DNA of 6,742 nucleotides from assembly GCA_016779505.1 (NCBI GenBank), contig JADHNM010000053.1:1-6742 (forward strand). Direction: 5' to 3'. The translations under genes and the position numbers were made by a program. The notes beneath the pieces were generated by a model. It ran no database searches and was not told the DNA's origin. It saw only the letters and a list, made by a program, of their open reading frames with translations. The stretch comes from SAR86 cluster bacterium. Lineage in GTDB: Bacteria; Pseudomonadota; Gammaproteobacteria; Magnimaribacterales; D2472. Shown one piece after another: positions 1 through 6,742 of this stretch (positions within the stretch are counted from its first letter, which is position 1; each line of letters opens with the position of its first letter).

Positions 1-2687
1 TAGCCATTCCTCCCCCAAATGTAACCGGAACATTGCACATGGGGCATGGGTTTCAAAATGCCATCATGGATTGCTTAATTCGATACCATCGAATGTCTGG
101 TAAAAATACCTTATGGCAAGTTGGAACAGATCATGCTGGTATCGCCACTGAAATGGTAGTAGAACGACGTTTAAATGCCGAGGGTAAATCAAAGGATGAC
201 ATTGGTAGAGAAGCTTTTGAAAAAGAAGTTTGGAATTGGAAGAAATACTCTGGCAATAAAATTACCTCACAGCTTAGACGCTTAGGCTCAAGCCTAGATT
301 GGAGCACTGAAAGATTCACATTAGATGATGGATATCAGCATGCGGTTTTAAACGCATTTATCCAATTATTTGAAGAAGGCCTTATTTATCAGGGTAAGCG
401 CTTGGTTAATTGGGACCCAGTTCTTGAAACCTCCCTTTCAGATCTTGAGGTGATTAATAAAGAGTTAAAGATTAAAATTTGGGAAATACAGTACCAACTT
501 GAAGGAGCGGATGAGTTCGTAACCGTTGCCACTACTAGACCAGAAACACTACTTGGGGATATGGCTTTAGCCGTAAATCCAACGGACGAGAGGTTCGTTC
601 ATTTGATTGGCAAAAATGCTTCTATACCTCTATGCGATAGGCTTATTCCTATTGTTGCAGATGACTATGTAGACCCAGAATTTGGAACGGGGGTAGTTAA
701 AATAACTCCTGGCCATGATTTCAATGATTATGAATTAGGTAAAAGACATGGGCTTCATATGGATGATGCCTTGCAATGTCATCCAGGTGATGAGGCTGCT
801 TTTGCACCTATTTCCATTCTCAATAAAAAGGTTGAAATCATTGGCGTTGCTCCAAAAAAATTCCATGGAATGGATAGGTTTGAGGCTCGAAAATCTATAT
901 TAAAAGATTTAGATAAAGAAGAACTGCTGGTATCTGAAGAGGAATATGAAAGCACCCTTCCCTATGGAGATAGGTCAGATCAAATTCTTGAACCGCTCTT
1001 AACAGATCAATGGTATGTGGATGCTAAAACTTTAGCTAAACCTGCCATCGAAGCAGTGAAGTCCAAAGAAATACAATTTGTGCCTGCTAATTGGGAAAAA
1101 ACTTATTTTCAATGGATGGATAATATTCAAGATTGGTGTATCAGCAGGCAGTTATGGTGGGGACATAGAATTCCGATTTGGTACGATGAATCAAATCAAC
1201 CATACGCAGGGTTATCTGAGAATGATGTAAGAAAAAAGCATAATCTTACAGGTGAACTGCGACAAGAAGAAGATGTGCTAGATACCTGGTTTTCATCCAG
1301 TCTTTGGACATTCGCCACCATGGGATGGCCTGAAGAAAATGAAAAATTAAAACTCTTTCATCCAACCACAACCTTGGTAACTGGTTTTGATATTATCTTT
1401 TTTTGGGTAGCAAGAATGATCATGATGACTAAGCATTTCATGAAAGAAGTTCCATTCAAAGAGGTTTACATCACTGGCCTGATTAAAGATGAAAATGGGC
1501 AAAAAATGTCTAAGTCAAAAGGCAATATCCTTGATCCAATTGATCTAATTGATGGGGTTTCTTTGAAGGACCTTCTGACAAAAAGGACTGAAGGCATGAT
1601 GCAGCCGCAACTTAAAGAAAAGATTATTAAACAAACAAAAAAACAGTTTCCCGATGGCATCGAAAGTTATGGTACCGATGCATTGCGATACACCTTCTAC
1701 TCACTAGCCTCTCCAGGCAGAGATATTAATTTTGATATTGGAAGAATCAAAGGCTATAGAAATTTTTGTAATAAAATTTGGAATGCTTTTAGATTTATTG
1801 AAATGCAAGCCACCAATCACAATTATCAATCTGGTGATATCTCAGAAGATATCTTATCTGGATGGATAGGATCAAAGATTCAACAAACTGCTGAAAATTG
1901 CCACACTCACATTAAAAACTATCGATTTGATCTGGCCTCAGCAGAAATCTATGAATTAGTCTGGTCTCATTTCTGTGATTGGTATATAGAATTTAGCAAA
2001 GTAGCAATTCAAAAATCTGAGGACCATGATCAAACCAATGATTTAATAGGAAATTTAATTACAAACTTCTATGGCATCCTTGAATTACTGCATCCTTTCA
2101 TGCCATTTATTACCGAGGAGCTTTCTTCTAAATTAGCTGAGCTGGCAAATGCAGAAAAATCAGGCTTTTTGGTTGAAAGTGGCTTTGCTCATGCAAGAAC
2201 AATTAACAACAATACAGAAAAGCAAATAGATGAAATCATTAATATTATTTCTGCGCTGAGAGTTATAAGAGCAGAAAATCAAAATATTAAAAACGAGAAT
2301 CTGCACCTTATTATTTCGACTGATCTAAACTCTGAAATACAAGCAGTTATTCATGAAAATGAAGCCGTGATTGCTGGTATTGCAAAATTAGATGAAATTG
2401 AATTTACCGACAATGTCCCAGCTGAATCAATTGAAAAAACAATGAGTGGATATAAATTAATTATTCCATTGGAGGGGTTGATTGATCCTGAAGAAGAAAT
2501 GGCACGGCTTCAAAAAGAGCTCGAGAGTGTGGAGAATGATATTAAGATTATTACCTCTAAACTAGCGAACAAACAATTTGTTGAGAAGGCTCCAGCTGCA
2601 GTTGTGGATAAAGAAAAAGCAAAAATTGCGGACGCTGAAAACAAAAAAGCAATGTTGGAAAAAAGTATTGTTAAGCTTCTGCCTTAG
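1..2687 (+). CDS. valS: Valyl-tRNA synthetase, 5'-truncated by window edge
   Basis: Class I aminoacyl-tRNA synthetase that charges tRNA-Val with valine in the cytoplasm and edits misactivated threonine. The reading frame is open from base 3 with no start in the window. The first TTG at 33 is internal, because PPPNVTG precedes the HIGH-type motif HMGH (residues 12-15, counting from base 3). Other landmarks are TTRPETLLGD of the CP1 editing domain (177-186), ITPGHDFNDYELG (about 234-246), DWCISRQLWWGHR (from 377), DTWFSS (about 427), the KMSKS loop (501-505), an anticodon-binding helical domain (from about 585), and a C-terminal coiled-coil tRNA-binding arm rich in Lys and Glu (827-894). 894 residues are visible. 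Compared from memory with E. coli ValRS (951 aa), only about 40 N-terminal residues are missing. Two oddities are an apparent 17-residue insertion at 252-268 and TPGHD where TPAHD is usual. It ends with TAG inside the 3' end of the opposing hydrolase gene. Identity is certain. Confidence 0.98.
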   Translation, partial: AIPPPNVTGTLHMGHGFQNAIMDCLIRYHRMSGKNTLWQVGTDHAGIATEMVVERRLNAEGKSKDDIGREAFEKEVWNWKKYSGNKITSQLRRLGSSLDWSTERFTLDDGYQHAVLNAFIQLFEEGLIYQGKRLVNWDPVLETSLSDLEVINKELKIKIWEIQYQLEGADEFVTVATTRPETLLGDMALAVNPTDERFVHLIGKNASIPLCDRLIPIVADDYVDPEFGTGVVKITPGHDFNDYELGKRHGLHMDDALQCHPGDEAAFAPISILNKKVEIIGVAPKKFHGMDRFEARKSILKDLDKEELLVSEEEYESTLPYGDRSDQILEPLLTDQWYVDAKTLAKPAIEAVKSKEIQFVPANWEKTYFQWMDNIQDWCISRQLWWGHRIPIWYDESNQPYAGLSENDVRKKHNLTGELRQEEDVLDTWFSSSLWTFATMGWPEENEKLKLFHPTTTLVTGFDIIFFWVARMIMMTKHFMKEVPFKEVYITGLIKDENGQKMSKSKGNILDPIDLIDGVSLKDLLTKRTEGMMQPQLKEKIIKQTKKQFPDGIESYGTDALRYTFYSLASPGRDINFDIGRIKGYRNFCNKIWNAFRFIEMQATNHNYQSGDISEDILSGWIGSKIQQTAENCHTHIKNYRFDLASAEIYELVWSHFCDWYIEFSKVAIQKSEDHDQTNDLIGNLITNFYGILELLHPFMPFITEELSSKLAELANAEKSGFLVESGFAHARTINNNTEKQIDEIINIISALRVIRAENQNIKNENLHLIISTDLNSEIQAVIHENEAVIAGIAKLDEIEFTDNVPAESIEKTMSGYKLIIPLEGLIDPEEEMARLQKELESVENDIKIITSKLANKQFVEKAPAAVVDKEKAKIADAENKKAMLEKSIVKLLP

Positions 2688-3642
2688 CCTGGGTTAATAG
2701 AAAATCACGGATAGCTTTACCAACCAATGAAGGTTCAGCGTAAGTAATATCATGCTTACCTCCCTCCAAAACCAGTAACTCGGATTGCGGAATGTGAAGC
2801 ATGAGCTCTGCACTGCCTCTAAATGGAACAACGCCATCATCAGTGCCCCAAATAGTAAGAGTTGGCTTATTTAAATTTCCAACCTCAGCAAACATTTCTT
2901 GCGTGCTAAATAAATTGAAATTGCGGGCAGTTGATAGCAAGGCATGGATAAAGCCTTTATATTGCATCTGTGTCCCGGCTTTCTTAATAAAATCTTTTTT
3001 GGATAAAGCCAATGGATCATTCCTAGGCGGCTCATCGTTTTCTTCGTTGCCTTGAAAGACCAGTCTAGAGCCAAAAACATTTAAAAACCACTCACCGATT
3101 AAAGGCTTCATGATCCACCAGTCCTTGGTCGGATTTTCAAGCATAAAACCTGCTGGAGCAATCAAAGACATACTTTTAACCATGCCAGGAAACTCATTGG
3201 TAAAGTGACCAACTATCGGTCCACCCATTGAGTAACCAACCAAATGTACCCGTTCAGAAATTTCTTGAGAATCTAGTAATCCTTTAAGAGATTGAACAAA
3301 AACATCCTTGGTGTATTTAATCCTTGGTCTCTCTGAGTATCCTCGGCCATAGTGATCAAATACAAGAACTGAATAACCTGCATCTAATAAAAAGCCTTTC
3401 ATTCCATCCCAGACAAAATGAGGAGTTGAAAATCCATGAACAAGAACAACTGTTTCATTGTTGGCAGCTGCTTCCTTTGGATAATACCAGCGGTAATATA
3501 GATTACCTTCTTCCAGAGAAGCCCAACCACCCTCAGCGGGAAGATCTGATGCAGTTAAAGTTTTAAGGTTATATGTTTGAATAAAGTACGGAACCCATAA
3601 AAGCAAAAGGATAATTAATAAAGCGGTAAAGATTTTTTTCAT
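2671..3642 (-). CDS. Alpha/beta hydrolase with N-terminal membrane anchor or signal segment
   Basis: Predicted serine hydrolase of 323 aa, of the esterase/lipase/C-C hydrolase type. Residues 1-3 are MKK, followed by a hydrophobic stretch (about 5-21, ILLLLWVPYF) that should be a signal anchor or uncleaved signal peptide. No lipobox cysteine is seen. The fold signatures are in order: oxyanion-hole HGFS (69-72), DHYGRGYS (96-103), nucleophile elbow GYSMGG with Ser138, WGTDDGVVP with probable acid Asp269, and GGKHD with His297. The insert at about 165-235 between nucleophile and acid is the lid region that normally sets specificity, and it gives no clear substrate. The ATG overlaps the TGA of the upstream carboxyltransferase (ATGA), and AGGG lies 6 bases before it, so translation is probably coupled. 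The TAA stop lies 17 bases inside valS. By context it could hydrolyse an ester, lactone or thioester product of the pathway at the membrane or periplasm; this is inference. The catalytic class is well supported, the substrate is unknown. Confidence 0.93.
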   Translation of the reverse strand: MKKIFTALLIILLLLWVPYFIQTYNLKTLTASDLPAEGGWASLEEGNLYYRWYYPKEAAANNETVVLVHGFSTPHFVWDGMKGFLLDAGYSVLVFDHYGRGYSERPRIKYTKDVFVQSLKGLLDSQEISERVHLVGYSMGGPIVGHFTNEFPGMVKSMSLIAPAGFMLENPTKDWWIMKPLIGEWFLNVFGSRLVFQGNEENDEPPRNDPLALSKKDFIKKAGTQMQYKGFIHALLSTARNFNLFSTQEMFAEVGNLNKPTLTIWGTDDGVVPFRGSAELMLHIPQSELLVLEGGKHDITYAEPSLVGKAIRDFLLTQAKAEA

Positions 3643-5171
3643 AAATTTCCCTGTGCTGATTTAAAAGCTTTGAGCACAGTTCGTCTTGTTTCTGCTGGAT
3701 CAATCACAGCGTCAATTTCTAGAAAAGATGCAGCCTCTATTGCCTGACCAACCTCATACATTTTTGCGACAAGCTTATCAAATAGTTCTTTACGCTCATC
3801 AAGATCTTCAATACTCTCTAGTTCTTTTTTATATCCGAGTTTTACAGCACCTTCAATGCCCATGCCGCCAAATTCTCCTGTCGGCCAAGCTGCGGTATAT
3901 ACAGGATTATGCAAACTTCCTCCAACTAAAGCTTGTGCTCCTAATCCATATCCTTTTCGAAGAAAGATAGCCACAAGCGGAACGTCAATATTTGCTCCTT
4001 GCTTAAATAACGATGCCATTCTTCTGACGGCTCCACCTTCCTCACTTGCTGGACCAACCATAAATCCAGGTGTATCAGCAAGAACAAGAATTGAAAGCCC
4101 ATGATCATTACAAACAGATATAAACTCAGCAGCTTTTTCAGCAGACTCAGAGTCTATTGCGCCTCCAAGTTTTTGACAATCACTTGCAAGAAGAGCAAAA
4201 GGTTTGCCCTCTATTCTAATGAAACCTGTGGCAATGCTTTGACCATAATTTTTTTTCAGTTCTAAAAAACTGCCCTCATCGGCTATCGTATTAATAATGT
4301 CTCTAACCTCATAGGTGTAACGTCTATCCTCAGGCATGATATTACGAAGAATTTCCTGATCACAAACAGAGAACTCACTGACAGAGCCCTGAAAATATGA
4401 AAGGAGTTTTTTTGCAATCAAAGTTGCCTCCTCTTCGTTGTCGGCGATATAGTCTACGACTCCATTCTGCTCATGCACTGAAACAGGGCCTATGTCAGTT
4501 GGCTCAAATACTCCCAGCCCACCCCCTTCTATCATGGCTGGACCAGCCATGCCAATCCATGAAGTTTTAGTTGCAATCCTGAAATCTGAACAGCCAAATA
4601 ATGCAGCATTGCCTGCAAAACAATAGCCATTATTTACTGCAATTTTTAAAGAGCTGCCAGTTAATTGAGCCCAAGTAGAAAAAGATGGTATGTGTAATCC
4701 AGCCATCTGAATCAAAACATCTGTATCTCCTGGTCTACCACCACCCCCTTCTGTAAAAATTACAATTGGGAGCTCAAACTCTTTGGCTTGATCGCAGATA
4801 CGATCCAGCTTTAAGTGATGAAAAGCACCTTGCGTTCCAGCCAAGACAGAATAATCATAAACAATTGCAACAGCTTGAGAGTTTTCTGCCCCAACTAATG
4901 CTGAATTGACAGAGCAAAAACCAGTAATAATGCCATCGGCATTGGTCTTATCTTGAAGCTCTTCATAGTCTCGACGGCTGCGTTGTGCGGCAACTGCAAA
5001 TTGACCAAACTCTAAAAAACTATCTTGATCTACTAAATGAGCAAGGTTTTCTCGAGCAGTTCTATATTGTTTTGAATGCCTCTTTTCAGTTGATGATGTG
5101 CGAAATTCATCAGAACTTTTTTCAACTCTGCGAATGAATTTTTCAAATTCTGGTCGATTTTTAATAGCCAT
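3639..5171 (-). CDS. Acyl-CoA carboxylase-type carboxyltransferase (beta) subunit
   Basis: Protein of 510 aa with the two crotonase-like halves of the biotin-dependent carboxyltransferase family (PccB/MccB/AccD5-like), which moves a carboxyl group from biotin to an acyl-CoA in the cytoplasm. The N-terminal half starts with a charged helix and ENLAHLVDQDSFLEF (41-55), then NADGIITG (77-84), EGGGGRPGDTD (141-151), CFAGNAALFG (184-193) and GPAMIEGGGLG (210-220). The C-terminal half has DEGSFLEL (298-305), DTPGFMVGPASEEGG (366-380), GYGLGAQALVGG (407-418) and AWPTGEFGGMGIEGAV (428-443). These match a divergent branch of the family, which from memory also occurs fused to biotin carboxylase in some bacteria; here it stands alone. 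No biotin attachment motif (MKM) or ATP-grasp domain is in this protein or the window. AGGAG sits 3 bases before the ATG, rather close. It lies 40 bases after the dehydrogenase gene and overlaps the hydrolase start. The family is sure; the acyl-CoA substrate, and whether it carboxylates or decarboxylates, is unknown. Confidence 0.95.
   Translation of the reverse strand: MAIKNRPEFEKFIRRVEKSSDEFRTSSTEKRHSKQYRTARENLAHLVDQDSFLEFGQFAVAAQRSRRDYEELQDKTNADGIITGFCSVNSALVGAENSQAVAIVYDYSVLAGTQGAFHHLKLDRICDQAKEFELPIVIFTEGGGGRPGDTDVLIQMAGLHIPSFSTWAQLTGSSLKIAVNNGYCFAGNAALFGCSDFRIATKTSWIGMAGPAMIEGGGLGVFEPTDIGPVSVHEQNGVVDYIADNEEEATLIAKKLLSYFQGSVSEFSVCDQEILRNIMPEDRRYTYEVRDIINTIADEGSFLELKKNYGQSIATGFIRIEGKPFALLASDCQKLGGAIDSESAEKAAEFISVCNDHGLSILVLADTPGFMVGPASEEGGAVRRMASLFKQGANIDVPLVAIFLRKGYGLGAQALVGGSLHNPVYTAAWPTGEFGGMGIEGAVKLGYKKELESIEDLDERKELFDKLVAKMYEVGQAIEAASFLEIDAVIDPAETRRTVLKAFKSAQGNL
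3649..3652 (-). promoter_or_regulatory. Weak Shine-Dalgarno (AGGG) for the hydrolase, inside the carboxyltransferase 3' end
   Basis: AGGG lies 6 bases before the hydrolase ATG, within the last codons of the carboxyltransferase. With the ATGA stop/start overlap it indicates translational coupling of the two genes. Confidence 0.5.
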
Positions 5172-5174
5172 GGT

Positions 5175-5179
5175 CTCCT
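5175..5179 (-). promoter_or_regulatory. Shine-Dalgarno site AGGAG of the carboxyltransferase gene
   Basis: AGGAG on the minus strand, followed by ACC and the ATG. The 3-base spacer is shorter than usual, but no better start is near and the N-terminal helix typical of the family begins at this ATG. Confidence 0.7.
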
Positions 5180-5211
5180 ATGCTACTAAAAAAATATCCT
5201 TTCGGGTAAAA

Positions 5212-6036
5212 CTAACTTGCAGTATGTTTTTTAAAGGCATCGCCAGTAAATTTTAATACCTTGGCTCTGGATAAAATCCTAGGTAAAAATGCAAACTTAG
5301 AATTACCTTTACCTGGAACTATGTAGTGCTTATTTTGCAAAAAAGCATCCAGGGTTTCTTGCGATACTCTTTCACATGTATCCCCAACCTGACCATCACC
5401 TTTTAATTTACTGATTCTTTGTTTGAGTCTTTCAGATGATTTTTCCGAAGCAGTATTTCTGAAATTTGAATCTGTGGCCCCGGGACATGAAGCCATAACT
5501 CGAACATTACTCGAAGCATACTCATATCTCAATGCTTCAGATAACATTAAAACATATGCTTTAGTTGAAGAATAAACACTCGCATAGGGAACTGGTAAAA
5601 ATGAGGCAGACGATCCTATATTGATAACCCCACCTTCACCTTTATCAATCATGGCTGGCATGAATAAGTGACAAAGATCCGTCAGAGAGGTAATGTTTAG
5701 TTGAATCATTGCAGCATAATCATCTCTTTGGAACTCTCCAAATTGACCCCATCTACCATAACCTGCATTATTAATTAATAAATCTACATCAAGACCTGCA
5801 GCAAGGATTTGCTGATGCAATCTTTCACCTGAACCTGGTTGAGCCAAATCTTCAACAAAAACATGCGCCATTCCTCCCTTTCCTTGGATCTCCTGCGCTA
5901 AAGCATCTAATTGCTCTTTAGATCGAGCGGTTAAAATTAACTCAGCCCCTTTTGCTGCAAGATCAATGGCCATGGCTCTGCCAATTCCGGTTGACGCACC
6001 AGTTACTAGCGCTATTTTATTTTGATATGTATCCAC
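5212..6036 (-). CDS. Short-chain dehydrogenase/reductase (SDR), classical type
   Basis: NAD(P)(H)-dependent oxidoreductase of 274 aa with a Rossmann fold, probably cytoplasmic. Counting from the GTG start, it shows the cofactor motif TGASTGIG (12-19), NNAG (89-92), helix-4 Asn in QLNIT (Asn114), catalytic Ser142 in IGSSAS, and YSSTK with Tyr155 and Lys159, so the full catalytic tetrad is present. Arg20 right after the glycine motif and Arg38 after strand 2 (LTARS) favour NADP(H), by family rule. The basic and hydrophobic tail (FLPRILSRAK, about 250-259) resembles the DltE/YqjQ-like (COG0300) branch, often annotated only as SDR. Start choice: a TGA lies directly before TTG-GTG. AAGGAG is 6 bases from GTG but only 3 from TTG, so GTG (6034-6036) is preferred; TTG at 6037-6039 would add one residue. 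The next ATG would remove the cofactor motif. The stop is TAG. Substrate is likely an alcohol/ketone of the same pathway as the neighbours; not readable from sequence. Confidence 0.94.
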   Translation of the reverse strand: MDTYQNKIALVTGASTGIGRAMAIDLAAKGAELILTARSKEQLDALAQEIQGKGGMAHVFVEDLAQPGSGERLHQQILAAGLDVDLLINNAGYGRWGQFGEFQRDDYAAMIQLNITSLTDLCHLFMPAMIDKGEGGVINIGSSASFLPVPYASVYSSTKAYVLMLSEALRYEYASSNVRVMASCPGATDSNFRNTASEKSSERLKQRISKLKGDGQVGDTCERVSQETLDAFLQNKHYIVPGKGNSKFAFLPRILSRAKVLKFTGDAFKKHTAS

Positions 6037-6042
6037 CAATCA

Positions 6043-6048
6043 CTCCTT
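6043..6048 (-). promoter_or_regulatory. Shine-Dalgarno site AAGGAG of the SDR gene
   Basis: Perfect AAGGAG on the minus strand between the aldo/keto reductase stop and the SDR. It is followed by TGA-TTG-GTG. The in-frame TGA blocks any upstream start, and the 6-base distance selects GTG over TTG as the likely start. Confidence 0.8.
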
Positions 6049-6054
6049 CAAATA

Positions 6055-6742
6055 TTAACCTTTAAGGCAATTTTTAATCTGCTGAATCTCACTATCAGAT
6101 AGAAGATCTTTTACCTCAGCCTCAACACATTCTTTTAACTCAGTTCTATTTTTAACTCCTAAGATTACAGACGCAACTCCTTTAATGCTCAAAGCATACC
6201 TGTGAGCCAGACTCGCAGGGGATTCGCCCCACTCAATTGAAAGATCCCTAAAAGGTTCGGCTTTATCAAAATCATCAAAATCACTTTTATCAAAACCAGA
6301 CTCATGAGGAGACCTATCCATTGAAGAGGTTAAGGCTCCAGCCTGCACTGCTCTAATTGCTAAAATTGGAATGTCCAGCTGTTGGCACTCAGATAAAATC
6401 ACTTGCGGGTTAAAGGCCTCTGATACATAACCAATAGCTCCAGCAGAATTTAATGGGTTAATGATACATTGAACTGCACTAGGTGCTTGAGAATGGTTTA
6501 AAGCTTGAATGATTGCCTCCTCTTGTCCAAGCCCGCCAATCCCCCAATGATCTATCTTTCCCTCTTTCTTCAGTCGCTCAAAAGCTGGAATAGCTGCATT
6601 AAAAAAACAACTTAAAGTAGTCGCGCTTTTTGTCCGCATCTCATCAAACTTATACAGCTTGTAGTGATCTTCAATTAATTGAGAATGAAGCAAAAATAAA
6701 TTCACCTTTTCTAATTTCATGTTATCCAAGCTTCTAGTCAGA
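6055..6742 (-). CDS. Aldo/keto reductase, C-terminal part (5' end beyond window)
   Basis: The frame is open to the right edge: the codons before the internal TTG at 6727-6729 read LTRS, giving LTRSLDNMKLEK, a standard aldo/keto reductase stretch just before strand 4. The gene therefore starts outside the window. 228 residues are visible; the family usually has about 300-350, so about 100 N-terminal residues, carrying the catalytic Asp, Tyr and Lys, are missing. Visible landmarks (numbered from base 6741) are LFLLHS with the catalytic-tetrad His19, LKKEGKI (57-63) followed by GIGGLG, VQCIINPLN (90-98), IRAVQAGALT (129-138), and the NADPH-binding end GVASVILGVKNRTELKE (188-204). These are NADPH-dependent TIM-barrel enzymes that reduce aldehydes or ketones, or oxidise the alcohols. 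No frame break is seen. The TAA stop is 18 bases before the SDR start, so the two are probably one transcript. The subfamily cannot be named from this half, and whether the active site is complete cannot be judged here. Confidence 0.92.
   Translation of the reverse strand, partial: LTRSLDNMKLEKVNLFLLHSQLIEDHYKLYKFDEMRTKSATTLSCFFNAAIPAFERLKKEGKIDHWGIGGLGQEEAIIQALNHSQAPSAVQCIINPLNSAGAIGYVSEAFNPQVILSECQQLDIPILAIRAVQAGALTSSMDRSPHESGFDKSDFDDFDKAEPFRDLSIEWGESPASLAHRYALSIKGVASVILGVKNRTELKECVEAEVKDLLSDSEIQQIKNCLKG

Noticed and set aside
33..35. TTG at 33 as the start of valS.
   Set aside because: The frame is open further upstream and encodes PPPNVTG, part of the conserved active-site block; the true start is outside the window.
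131..1660. Minus-strand open frames of about 60 codons inside valS.
   Set aside because: They are antisense to strongly conserved ValRS motifs and have no protein family features.
2801..4104. Several plus-strand open frames of 80-94 codons opposite the hydrolase and carboxyltransferase genes.
   Set aside because: They lie entirely antisense to well-supported genes and their translations show no recognisable domain; they are shadow frames.
3639..5171. Geranyl-CoA or methylcrotonyl-CoA carboxylase beta subunit (terpene or leucine pathway).
   Set aside because: The glycine-rich blocks differ from that branch as I know it, and no other gene of those pathways is present; a specific substrate name would be unsupported.
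5188..5208. Small GAAA-loop hairpin followed by seven T's on the minus strand, between the SDR and the carboxyltransferase, looking like a terminator or attenuator.
   Set aside because: The stem has only two G-C pairs next to the loop, then a C-A mismatch and two A-T pairs. That is too weak for an intrinsic terminator, and A/T runs are common in this AT-rich DNA.
6727..6729. TTG as the start of a short 224-aa aldo/keto reductase.
   Set aside because: The frame stays open to the edge with family-typical residues (LTRS) before it, and a start here would lack the catalytic Asp, Tyr and Lys; the gene is cut by the window, not truncated.

Overview
The window holds five protein-coding genes and no RNA genes, mobile elements or CRISPR arrays that I can see. 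The DNA is clearly AT-rich. The valyl-tRNA synthetase closely follows the gammaproteobacterial (E. coli-like) form, including the long block around the KMSKS loop. Together with the tight gene packing (overlapping stops and starts, gaps of at most about 40 bases), this suggests a streamlined, low-GC gammaproteobacterium. A marine SAR86-like lineage would fit, but that placement is an inference from style, not something proven here.

Layout. Bases 1-2687 (+) carry valS, cut at its 5' end by the window edge. Facing it on the minus strand is a compact four-gene run, read from right to left: a C-terminal part of an aldo/keto reductase (6742-6055, cut by the right edge), a short-chain dehydrogenase/reductase (6036-5212), a carboxyltransferase of the acyl-CoA carboxylase type (5171-3639), and an alpha/beta hydrolase with an N-terminal membrane segment (3642-2671). 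Gaps are 18, 40 and -4 bases (an ATGA overlap), so the four are very probably co-transcribed. The promoter must lie beyond the right edge. The hydrolase and valS run into each other tail to tail and overlap by 17 bases.

How they may work together. valS is housekeeping and unrelated to the rest. The minus-strand set has two NAD(P)(H)-dependent oxidoreductases, an acyl-CoA (de)carboxylation subunit and a hydrolase. This looks like part of a catabolic or modification route for a lipid-like, terpenoid or other carbonyl/acyl-CoA substrate. The substrate cannot be read from the sequence. No biotin carboxylase or biotin carrier gene is present, so the carboxyltransferase must find its partner elsewhere or act differently.

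I found no strong sign of an undescribed defence, mobile or RNA-based system. The most interesting points are the unassigned four-gene pathway, its divergent carboxyltransferase, and an apparent insertion in the editing domain of ValRS.
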